NCBI RefSeq assembly: GCF_027596085.1
Contig: NC_072458.1
Span: 22,539,562-22,603,561, forward strand
Direction: 5' to 3'
Length of the DNA: 64,000 bases
From: Anoplopoma fimbria
Taxonomy: Eukaryota; Chordata; Actinopteri; Perciformes; Anoplopomatidae
In this document: positions 48,461 to 64,000 of the stretch, piece after piece
How positions within the stretch are numbered: the first letter of the stretch is position 1
Layout of the letters: every line of letters starts with the position of its first letter
The notes under the pieces: generated by a model
The model's input: the letters and a program-made list of their open reading frames with translations, nothing else
Database searches by the model: none
Told to the model about the DNA's origin: nothing
Position numbers and translations under genes: made by a program

Positions 48461-50046
48461 GGACAGGGCGGCGGGCTGGTAAACCTTTCACGGGGCGCCA
48501 GACCAGGACAGGGCGGCGGGCTGGTAAACCTTGGACGGGGCGACGGGCTGGTAAACCCTGGATGGGGCGGCACCGGCCTGGTAAACCTTGGACGGGGCGG
48601 CACCGGCCTGGTAAACCCTGGAAGGGGCAGTACCGGCCTGGTAAACCCTGGAAGGGGCAGCACCGGCCTGGTAAACCGTGGACGGGGCGGCGGGCTGGTA
48701 AACCCTGGATGGGGCGGCACCGGCCTGGTAAACCTTGGACGGGGCGGCGGGCTGGTAAACCGGCCTGGACGGGGCGGCACCGGCCTGGTAAACCCTGGAT
48801 GGGGCGGCACCGGCCTGGTAAACCTTGGACGGGGCGGCGCGGGCTGGTAAACCTTGGATGGGGCGGCACCGGCCTGGTAAACCTTGGACAGGGTGGCACC
48901 GGCCTGGTAAACCCTGGATGGGGCGGCGGGCTGGTAAACTGTGGACGGGGCGGCGGCCTGGTAAACCGGCCTGGTAAACCCTGGATGGGGCGGCACCGGC
49001 CTGGTAAACCCTGGATGGGGCGGCGGGCTGGTAAACCTGTGGTAAACCCTGGGGGACGGGGCACCCGGCCTGGTAAACCCTGGATGGGGCGGCACCGGCC
49101 TGGTAAACCCTGGATGGGGCGGCACCGGCCTGGTAAACCCTGGACGGGGCGGCACCGGCCTGGTAAACCGTGGACGGGGCGGCACCGGCCTGGTAAACCC
49201 TGGATGGGGCGGCACCGGCCTGGTAAACCTTGGACGGGGCGGCACGGGCCTGGTAAACCGTGGACGGGGCGGCACGGGCCTGGTAAACCGTGGACGGGGC
49301 AACACCGGCCTGGTAAACCTTGGACGGGGCGGCGGGCTGGTAAACCCTGGACGGGGCGGCACTGGCCTGGTAAACCTTGGACGGTGCGGCGGGCTGGTAA
49401 ACCTTGGATGGGGCAGCACCGGGCTGGTAAACCTTGGATGGGGCAGCACCGGGCTGGTAAACCTTGGATGGGGCAGCACCGGCCTGGTAAACCTTGGACG
49501 GGGCGGCGGGCTGGTAAACCTTGGACGGGGCAGCACCGGCCTGGTAAACCTTGGACGGGGCGGCGGGCTGGTAAACCTTGGATAGGGCGGCACCGGCCTG
49601 GTAAACCCTGGACGGGGCGGCACCGGCCTGGTAAACCTTGGATGGGGCAGCACCGGCCTGGTAAACCTTGGACGGGGCGGCGGGCTGGTAAACCCTGGAC
49701 GGGGCGGCACCGGCCTGGTAAACCTTGGACGGGGCGGCGGGCTGGTAAACCTTGGACGGGGCGGCACTGGCCTGGTAAACCCTGGATGGGGCGGCACCGG
49801 CCTGGTAAACCTTGGACGGGGCGGCGGGCTGGTAAACCCTGGACGGGGCGGCGGGCTGGTCAACCCTGGACGGGGCGGCACCGCTGGTCAAACCCTGGAC
49901 GGGGCGGCACCGGCCTGGTAAACCCTGGACGGGGCGGCGGGCTGGTAAACCCTGGACGGGGCGGCGGGCTGGTAAACCCTGGACGGGGCGGCGGGCTGGT
50001 AAACCCTGGACGGGGCGGCGGGCTGGTAAACCCTGGACGGGGCGGC
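48461..50046 (-). repeat. VNTR of 27/30-bp coding repeat, array 4
   Basis: About 1.59 kb, the most regular array; nearly all units are multiples of three, so three sense frames and two antisense frames stay open for most of its length. Confidence 0.97.
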
Positions 50047-50574
50047 AGATTGGATAACAATTCCACGACTTGAAGCAATACCAGACTCAAATCTTTTTCC
50101 ATTCTGGGGTAACAGCAAATCCCACATGCCAGCTTTGGTCTGGAGGACACCATTTCCATCTGGGTTAGTTTGAAGAGGCTGCTGGGAGTTTTGTTGAATG
50201 TTCAATGAGCGAGGCCTGTAGCTAGACACACTTCCCTCTGGACTGTTACTATCTACTTTTCCACCTCGACTGTGACTGGAGCTTCCAGAATAATCAAAGA
50301 AAGGCTGAACGCCATAGGAGCCTCCACTTCTGTAGCTCAGTACTAGAAATAGAAAACATTTCAGAAGTTTGGATTTGTAAAGAAGTTGCTAAATTGAAAC
50401 TGAAGCTTGTATAGCATGAATTCTTACCATTTGCATGCTGACAGAAAGTCAATGAGAGCAACAGCAGTCTGAAAAAAAAGGAAGATAAAAGTGAACAAAA
50501 AACATGATAGAAGAATAATACATCTGCTGAAACAAAGTAGAGTAATCGTACCTCACGCAAGATCCAAGAGACAT
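49888..50574 (-). CDS. Secreted AAPS(K/R)VYQ-repeat protein, copy 4 (truncated, 172 residues)
   Basis: Exons 50574-50552, 50468-50428 and 50342 onward. The signal peptide starts MSLGSCV (Arg3 changed to Leu). After five full repeats the frame reaches TGA at 49888, where GTTTGACCAGCGGTGCC replaces the usual GTTTACCAGGCCGGTGCC (one extra base, then two missing). Past this point the array is very regular: the AAPSKVYQ frame is open from 49891 to the original-style end (PAALSWSGAP) at 48488, 467 codons. One local error therefore separates the signal peptide from an otherwise intact array. Confidence 0.58.
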
Positions 50575-51497
50575 TTTGGTTTCAAAGTTGAGGTTTAACA
50601 GCTAGAAAAGTGTGTCGCTCCTAGCAGGAACCCAACAAAATGAAGACACTAGTGCTTCAGCTTCATGACTTCTGCTCAGACAGCAGCCCCTTTTCAAGTC
50701 CTGAGTCGACCAATCACGTCTCACGCTGATGAAGTAATTGGAATCAGGTTGGGTTGTCCACTCCAACAACCTGGGCAGGTGATTGCAATTAAGCTAATTT
50801 CACACATTTCTACATTCCCGTTCCGTCGGCCAAGAACGGTTCAGTTTGTAGATCAGCTTCACTGCTAAATTCACCAGAATTACAAACTTTACCTACAAGA
50901 CAAACGTCACCATACAGACAGAAGTTAAAGTACTTTTGGTTTTATTTGTTGAGGTTTCCACCTCTGAGATTTCTGCCTCAACTTAAACACAACAGAAGTT
51001 AAATCAGAACTATAAACTACAGAGAAAAAGAAGCAGTTTTTTCTGCTTTCCAGCTCTTTATCTACACACTATGAAGCTTTATTAAAACTAACTTGATGTC
51101 CGTCATGTTGAGAAAAGTGTACATTATTAAGGGATGTTGATCTACATTATATAATCATATTAGTATATTATTTTAACTAATCTGCAGGGAGAAGTGCATA
51201 ACACTGTTCTTTCTAACTCATATTGACAGATGACACTGGACGTTTACTTAAAAACTAAAATGCTAGTGGTTCAAAACATGTTTTCTTTTACATGTTAAAG
51301 CTCATTAAAAATAGAATATTTCACATAACTATTGATGATTTTGTGAGGCATATAATAAAACCTTTGATTCTTTTCCTTTCCCTGTAGGCAGCCATTGTTT
51401 TAAGGAATCCTGTGGTGATTAAATAATGCAGTTTTTGTTGCAGAATTGTCATATCAGAGAAGAAAGACCCAGCTGACAAAGATTTTATATATATTTT

Positions 51498-51503
51498 TTT
51501 ATT
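51498..51503 (-). terminator. scgn: Likely SCGN poly(A) signal, inside unit 4
   Basis: First clear AATAAA on minus past the SCGN stop, about 390 bp downstream. The same signal is present at the equivalent place in every tandem unit. Confidence 0.5.
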
Positions 51504-51894
51504 AACAATCATTCATGTAACTGGTTTCACAATAAAGTCATGCACACACCGTTTCATAAATTACCACATAACAAATAAGCATTTCATGCATCATGAAAAC
51601 AGCAACTAGCTTTTTTTATAATCCATATTTAAATCATGGTGGAATCAAACTACATATAATGCACATTATGTTGACTTCTGCTGGGAATTTCTATACAGGA
51701 AAAATATGATAATTAAGAAGATGTACTGATCTTGAATTGGACTTTAGACACCAAACTGATACACTTCCAGAAACTAGGCTGGGAGAAGGAATGGGAAAAA
51801 GTAAAGTATGCACATTAAGATTAAAAAAGAGAAAGAAAAGAAAGGAAGTTGGAAGAGAGTAGTGATGGAGAAGTAACTTGATGTCATGTGTCTG

Positions 51895-58249
<6,355 letters not shown>

Positions 58250-60246
58250 GGTGCTGAAGACCAGTCCAGAGGTCGAGCTGGTGACAACGAAATACTGAAG
58301 GAAAGGCTTCTTCTTCCAGAGAGAGACGAGCTGTGAAAAAAAAATCTTATGATTCCACCCCCAGGCGTCTCCTGAATTCAGCCAAATGAGACTAAAGAGG
58401 GATTCAACAGCTTGTTTATGAAGGAGGGAGAAAGGGGAGGAGGGAGGAAGGGAGGAGAAACAGACAGAGAGAGAGTCTGGACAGTAAAACAGCATTTATT
58501 GGTAAAAAAACAAACAAATACAGAAATATCTGACAGCTTGATGTCACATTTTTGTAAGTTTTCTGGCATATTAACAATAAAACATTATTTAACTGAATCC
58601 TTAAAAAAAAAAAAAAGTAGATAATGACAAAAATATTTCCTCCTAAAATAAAAACCACCACCGCGTCTCTTAAATGTGAATCCGTTCAGATTCAACAGGA
58701 CGCTTCTCTGATAATAAATCTGATTTTTTATTTTTTGCTCATAATACAATATAAACCCCAGAGTTTGTGCATTTAACTCTGATATAAACCCCATTTCTTT
58801 TATTAACAGAACCGTAAACACATGGGAATGTTAGTACATATTTACATCGATACATCAGTAAGTGCAGCAGTACATAATTAACAGAAATCAGTATGGAATA
58901 AAGCTGTGTTATGGTGAGGATACAGCAGCAGAGTTTACAGCTTTTTCCTCTTTAGGAAATGTAAAGGCACTTATTTGGATTTATTAGGATTATTATTATT
59001 TGGATGTTGACAAACATATTTCCATGTGAGAAACTGTAAATCACGGTAACTCTAACGTGACATGAACGCATCATTAAATCTGACACTTTTAAAATGTGTA
59101 AGTTTAAAAAAATATCTGTAGAACCGAAACAATACTTTGTTATTGAACTCTTGATTTTGGAAATAGTTTGACAATATCATTTCTTTTTTTTTTTCAGAGC
59201 TTTCAACCACATCTCACAATCTTCATTGACAGATGGAGTTTGGTCAGTTTTTGTCGCTTCACCACCACATAACTGTGGTTGTTTTGGATACATTTGCTGT
59301 ATACGAGGTCGTATAAGGGCTGATGAAGACCATGAGAAGCAGTTGAAAGCTCAGAGGCAACTAGACAACAAAAATAAACCCAGCAAAGCCCTGATTAGCC
59401 ACAACTACATTGTACGTGATATTTAATAACATTAAACTTATGGCTTATAATAATATATGCATTTAAAGAAAATATACAACCACGGTAACATTTCCCATCA
59501 TCTCTGTTTCCTTGGAATGGAATATGTTTTTTTACTCGTCAGGTTAACATCATTACAATTGTTGTATTAAAGAAAATGGGTGTTCTATTGAAATTAAAAG
59601 ACAGTTTTGAGAAAACAAAAACCTGAATTTGAGCTTTTGGGATTTAAAAAATAAAGTAAAAATGTAACTTTGGCTCAGAGTGTAAACTATCTTTGGTTTT
59701 TTGACACTTTCTTGTTGCTCATCTGTTCCAGCTGCTTCTAATTTTGGCATTTTCTCATTTCTGGACATTTGTTTTAATGATATAAAAACACTTCTCTCCA
59801 GAGGACCTGCTGGTAGAATCACCTGCAGAACATAAATACAGTAAAAAACAAACTGCTTCAGTCTGGACCGACTCCGACAGTCAGACTGGTTCTCCTCAGT
59901 GCTTTGGACTCACTCACCTTTACCTTTTTTTTTTTTTTTTTCATATCTAAGCAGCTACAGATTGTCTCTGCACCAGATAAAAGCCATCTGCTCTGCTCTT
60001 TATGGTCCTATTAGAGCTGTTAACACGGACGGTAATGGAACTGTTTTCGTATCCATTTAGCCGGACAGCTGGGACTGATCCGAGATCAGGAAACTCTGCT
60101 GATAACAGCATGACATGTGCTGAATACTCCGCTTGCATGTGCCTCTCCAGGGATTGTAAAAAATGTCATGATTCACTGTTTTTGACCTCTTTGGTGTAGA
60201 GAGGACAGCTAAGCAGGATTCAGTGAGTGTCAACATCTTGTTGGTG
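58250..60246. other. SCGN-CARMIL1 intergenic region
   Basis: About 2 kb that should contain the SCGN promoter and CARMIL1 3'UTR. I see an A/T-rich stretch, purine-rich 58412-58480, poly(T) at about 59926-59940, and an unassigned plus-strand frame at 59226-59426. No promoter motif is compelling. Confidence 0.6.
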
Positions 60247-60371
60247 TCAGACTGGGGGGGCGTCGTCGGGCTCGTCCTCTGATTTGTTGTCAGACTTGAG
60301 ATCAGCGGACGGAGAAGGAATCTCTTCCTCAGCTGGACTGAGATCTGGGTCCGTCAGAGATGGAGGCCTCA
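60247..60371 (-). CDS. carmil1: CARMIL1 last coding exon and stop
   Basis: RPPSLTDPDLSPAEEEIPSP, then an acidic end EDEPDDAPPV and TGA at 60249-60247. The acceptor is preceded by a (CT)n tract. Confidence 0.68.
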
Positions 60372-61865
60372 CTGAAGAGAGAGAGAGAGAGAGAGAGAAT
60401 ATAGATGAGGAAAGAGGATGAGGGGAAACAGGCGGACTACAACGGTGGAAAGATGTTTTCTTGTCTGGGAAATAAACTAATTCAATATTACAAATTGTTT
60501 ATTTCATTCTTGATTCAGTGTGTAAGTGCAGTCAGTAAACAGAGCAGATGTTCTGAAATGTGATTCTTGCTACTTTTAAAAACAGCGCAGAGATGGAAAC
60601 AGGATTTATCAGATGGACAGGATGCTGGTTAGACGGACCGTTGGCGGGGAGGGACTTGGCTCGCTCTGGTCCGTCCTCGCTCGCAGCAGGAGGACCGGCT
60701 GAGCCCTTCAGAGACGACCACTGTCGGCCACCGGCGCCGGATTCAACCGCTGGGTCGGGCGGCTCGAACGCATCGCCATCAACGGGAAACTCACCTGCAG
60801 GGAAGAAAATCAATGAAATCAATAAAAATAAAGATGATTTACATCCTTAAGAGCTACGTCACCAAACACCAACACTTTCATCCCCTAGTCGCAGAGAGAG
60901 TGCAGAGACAGAGGGGTCGTTCAGATGAATATGTTCGTCTACTCGGTCCGACTCATTCATCCTTTATCTGAATGTTATGTGCCGGTTAGAATCTATGACC
61001 CCGACCATGGCTCTGAAATATGAATAGCCTTACTGTGCCGTGTTTTGATAAATCCCATGACAAAGCAGCAGATCAATTTGTATTTTTTTACTTTTTCTTC
61101 TGTCAGTTTTGACATGTATCTATAATATTCTCTAAACTATATGAGTCGTTAATGATGAATAATAACAAGTAGTTTGGATTAACCGAGACTGAGAGTAAGT
61201 TATAAAACGTCATATATGTATTAGAAAGAATACGATAGATATATAGCAAAATGGATGCTGAAAAGAGACGTTTAAACCGATTCAGTTTTAAAGATTTACA
61301 TAATAAAAGAAGGAAAGGTTCCTTCTCTTTTAGACTGATGGAAAACAGAAAAGGAGAATACATTCAGCTAGCCAGCGAGGTACGCTCTCATGCACTCGTT
61401 GCTTTTCATGCTCTGAACATCAAGTTTAGCTCCTTATAAGGACTGACGAAATCACCAACTTCATAGAGAATGGTGTGGAACTAAACTCTTGATCTGATTT
61501 GGATTACATGCATACATAGAAAAATGTAGGTATAAATTCTAAGCCAGAATTCATGCTCTCTGTAAGAGTTTGTTTTGTTGAAGATATGCACAAGCAACTG
61601 CAGTGACTTAGTGAAGGACATTCTTAATAACCTACAAATGAAACTGAAATAACTTTGTCAGTTTGTTAGAGTAAAGTGTGTAATAAACACTCTACATGTG
61701 TGTAAATGACCTTTTTCTTCTCATCACTTTGACTTTAAAAACACATATTTTTCCACGAAAATTGCAAAGGGAAAACTCGCCACTCTGATTACATAGAAGA
61801 AACGCTGTTTTAGGGAAAAATACTTCCTGTAACTGATAATTACACAAGTCGAGAGTTACACTACA

Positions 61866-61948
<83 letters not shown>

Positions 61949-64000
61949 ACACTTGGACATGTCAAGTACAGGCTAGGACCTTTTGCTTCAGATGAACTGT
62001 GTGTGGAGGCGTCACATGTGGCCTGGAAAGCTTTAATTAAACAAGATGTCACCTGATACATTAAGTGTTATATTTCCAGCTTTGCGAATGAGTCATACAA
62101 CCTTCATCATGAAGAAAGAAAGAAAGAACGCATAAGAGGGAAATATCACAGCAACCAAGGCTGCAGATGCATTCTTCCTTTCTCTTTTCAGCCTCTGGTG
62201 TTTTGGCTTATTGACTTTTATGCAAATATAAAACGACTCTGGCTTATTATATGTAGTATTTACGATCTTTCTTCTTAAATTTGTGACACACATCAAATAT
62301 TATGACAAGAGAGACAGTTTCTTATTCTTGGTTCCTTGATAAGGGCACTAAATGTAAATCCCTGCAGCCAAAATAAACAGGATCAGGTCTGAATTTGAAG
62401 CTTACAGGGATTGGTTAAAACCTTAAAGTTAATTTATTAGAAGTCTGGCAAACTCTCCGCTAACATTTGAGTACTTTTAATGATTTTTTAACCAAGTCAT
62501 AAACTTCTGTTCCACATCAAATATCAACGATGTCAAACTCCTTCAAATATTGCTGCTACTGATGCCTCGTTTATGAGGAGATACCAACCGTCCAGTGGAG
62601 ACAGGGGTCCTGCAGAGTTGCTGCTAGTGCTCTCTCTCTCCTGCTCTGACGCCGCCCTCTTCTGGCGAGGAGCAGGAAGTGGTCCTTTGGCAGAGGAGCT
62701 GCCTGCTGGAGCCTCAGCAGAGTCATCTGAGGAACAGAGATCAACCAAACAATGAATTGATTCAGGACAAATACACATATATATAGAAAGTAAACTCCTA
62801 TTGTGGTTGTAAAGATATTTTGAAACAGCTGTTCATGTCTGTGTGATGCCCTACAGTTGATACCAAATGTCTGAGAGCCACTCAATTTCTCACAATCATT
62901 GTTTACCTAAGATGTAGCTGCTGCTCGGCCTGGGGCTGGTCGGACTGGTAGGACTGAGGGGCCCAGAAGTCCGGGACCCAAGAGGGGGTTTGGTGGCCTG
63001 GGGTGGGGGCGGTCTGGGGGTGACGCTGGGCGGTTTTGATCTGGGAGTCGGCTCTGGTTTGGACTCTTCAGTGTCTGCTGGGACAACGGGATGGTCGTCT
63101 GACTTGGCTATAGGAAAATGACAAGAGACGGTTTAGGAGTCATGAAGGGTTGTGACATTTAAATTACACATTGTCAAGATATAAATATATATAACTGCAA
63201 CATTTGACCTTTCTAAGTATAACAACGGGTCAACAGGTAACAAGAAATTCACCTTTATCGTTGTCGACCTTGTCCAGTAAAGATGACGACTCAGCCTGGA
63301 AACAGAAAGAAGTGAGCTTTAGGTCAAGTTTCAAGTTATTTGAGATATTGTTAGATATCAAGCTCCCTCCAATAATAAAATATCAGACAAGTAAAACATG
63401 TATTACTTGAAGATATAAAATAGTGCATAAGTTAAGATATAGGGATACAATTTCACACAAAATAAAATAATAACAAATGTATGAGCTCCACCCACCTTCT
63501 TTACAGCCATTCTCTCCTGTCTGGCCTTCATCTCAGCCAGCAGGTCCATGCCCATCACAGGGACCCCAATGTGGCGGGGAATGTGGGGGTTCTCCTTCTT
63601 CTCCAGGTTCTCCTTTATCTCCACAGTTTTCTCCTCCTTTGCAAGCTCAGCAGGTTCAGCGGTGGTCGGAGAGCTCTCCATTTCAGAATCCGTGTGGTCC
63701 GAGGATGGAGCCCTGTGGAGTTCCTGATGGGGCTCCGCCACAGTGCCAGGGTTTCTCCCGGGAGCAATAGGGGATGCTGGTGTCGTTTCCTCAGTCACCG
63801 TGGTGATAGAGGGAGAGGGTGAAGCAGAGGTGGAGGAGGAAGGAATGGGTGGAGTGATGGCGGCGCCTCCGTGGCTCTTCTCTGAGCGGGATGTCCGGGA
63901 CTTGATGAGGTTGAAAAAACCGCTCTTTCTGGTTTCACGCTTCTTATCTGCTGCTTCCTGCGTGCTGGAAGACGGACCTCTCACAGTGGGAAGTCTAGAG
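60247..64000 (-). CDS. carmil1: CARMIL1-like capping-protein regulator, C-terminal 388 residues (5' end beyond the right edge)
   Basis: Six exons join in phase: 64000(open)-63496, 63295-63253, 63107-62907, 62726-62589, 60794-60639 and 60371-60247. The product is a disordered, Pro/Ser-rich tail with a basic patch (RKSGFFNLIKSRTSRSEKS) and a conserved-looking segment (GVPVMGMDLLAEMKARQER), ending EDEPDDAPPV. These features, and the position directly upstream of SCGN as in human 6p22, point to CARMIL1, a leucine-rich-repeat scaffold that uncaps actin filaments by binding capping protein at the leading edge. The LRR and capping-protein-interaction regions would lie outside the window, so the call rests on the tail and synteny. 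CARMIL2 or CARMIL3 are less likely. Confidence 0.72.
60639..60794 (-). CDS. carmil1: CARMIL1 tail exon
   Basis: 156 nt, GEFPVDGDAFEPPDPAVESG onward to KSLPAN, phase 1 to 1. The donor GTCCGT is weak but the only phase-compatible one found. Confidence 0.62.
60795..62588 (-). other. CARMIL1 intron with a (CA)n array
   Basis: 1.8-kb intron. It holds the (CA)n array at 61869-61946; otherwise no feature recognised. The short frame at 61251-61439 has no family resemblance. Confidence 0.65.
61869..61946. repeat. (CA)n microsatellite
   Basis: 78-bp array. Confidence 0.97.
62589..62726 (-). CDS. carmil1: CARMIL1 tail exon
   Basis: 138 nt, DSAEAPAGSSSAKGPLPAPR onward to LSPLD, phase 1 to 1. The phase-compatible donor GTTGGT is weak. 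Confidence 0.65.
62907..63107 (-). CDS. carmil1: CARMIL1 tail exon
   Basis: 201 nt, Pro-rich (KPPSVTPRPPPPQATKPP), phase 1 to 1; donor GTAAAC. It may offer SH3-binding PxxP motifs. Confidence 0.75.
   Translation of the reverse strand, partial: PSQTTIPLSQQTLKSPNQSRLPDQNRPASPPDRPHPRPPNPLLGPGLLGPSVLPVRPAPGRAAATS
63253..63295 (-). CDS. carmil1: CARMIL1 tail exon
   Basis: 43 nt, AESSSLLDKVDNDK, phase 0 to 1; donor GTGAATTT. Confidence 0.75.
63496..64000 (-). CDS. carmil1: CARMIL1 tail exon (continues off the window)
   Basis: Open from 63999, 168 codons, donor AAGAAG|GTGGGTGG, phase 0. Ser/Thr/Pro-rich, with the GMDLLAEMKARQERMAVKK end. Confidence 0.78.

Larger units (their letters stand above)
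48216..51870. repeat. Tandem duplication unit 4 (3,655 bp)
   Basis: Right-most copy. It ends at GAGTAGTGATGGAG; the next base onward is single-copy sequence that reaches the SCGN stop codon 25 bp later. Confidence 0.95.

Noticed and set aside
37078..50046. CRISPR-like or satellite array interpretation of the 30-bp repeats
   Set aside because: Units are contiguous without unique spacers, lie in a spliced exon downstream of a signal peptide, and the genome is vertebrate.
36841..51870. Repeat gene as a zona pellucida, hyosophorin or SCPP family member
   Set aside because: No ZP domain cysteines, no N-glycosylation sequons in the repeat as in hyosophorin, and intron phases 2 and 1 rather than the all-phase-0 pattern of SCPP genes.

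Overview
The window is vertebrate nuclear DNA, most likely from a ray-finned (perciform-type) fish. It holds parts of intron-containing genes homologous to vertebrate MTSS1, SCGN and CARMIL1, with short fish-like introns. About 25 long (CA)n/(GT)n microsatellites and several dispersed elements typical of teleost genomes fill the non-coding space. All protein-coding genes found lie on the minus strand. Family assignments come from motif recognition and remembered family sequences, not from database searches.

Layout, left to right. (1) 1-32,244: 5' part of an MTSS1-like gene. Exon 1 (start codon at 32,244), exon 2 (24,149-24,088) and exon 3 (22,120-22,047) encode the N-terminal 70 residues of an I-BAR/IMD domain. 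Everything left of 22,047 is intron 3 and runs off the window; it is dominated by microsatellites and purine-rich tracts. (2) 32,245-36,840: MTSS1 upstream region, with a CpG-rich leader, a 347-bp tandem duplication and a 258-bp (CA)n array. (3) 36,841-51,870: four head-to-tail units of 3.66-3.96 kb. Each carries a three-exon gene for a secreted protein: a signal peptide split over two tiny exons, a unique region of about 100 residues, then a 1.6-1.9 kb array of 27/30-bp repeats encoding (P/AG)AAPS(K/R)VYQ. I do not recognise this family. The array has no stops in any of the three sense frames apart from rare variant units, so indels switch frame without ending the protein. Unit 3 reads through in the expected frame to the expected stop, unit 1 ends in another frame, and units 2 and 4 are truncated at 172 residues by indels. 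(4) 51,895-58,249: a complete SCGN (secretagogin) gene, 11 coding exons, 272 residues, six EF-hand positions. Its stop codon lies 25 bp from the edge of unit 4, and each unit carries what appears to be SCGN 3'UTR sequence with its poly(A) signal. (5) 60,247-64,000: the last six coding exons (388 residues) of a CARMIL1-like gene. CARMIL1 next to SCGN matches the human 6p22 order.

The unusual system in this window is the tandem cluster of frame-tolerant secreted repeat proteins inserted between a conserved CARMIL1-SCGN block and MTSS1. Its role is unknown. The regular Lys, Tyr and Gln spacing suggests, as inference only, a cross-linkable extracellular structural or adhesive material.
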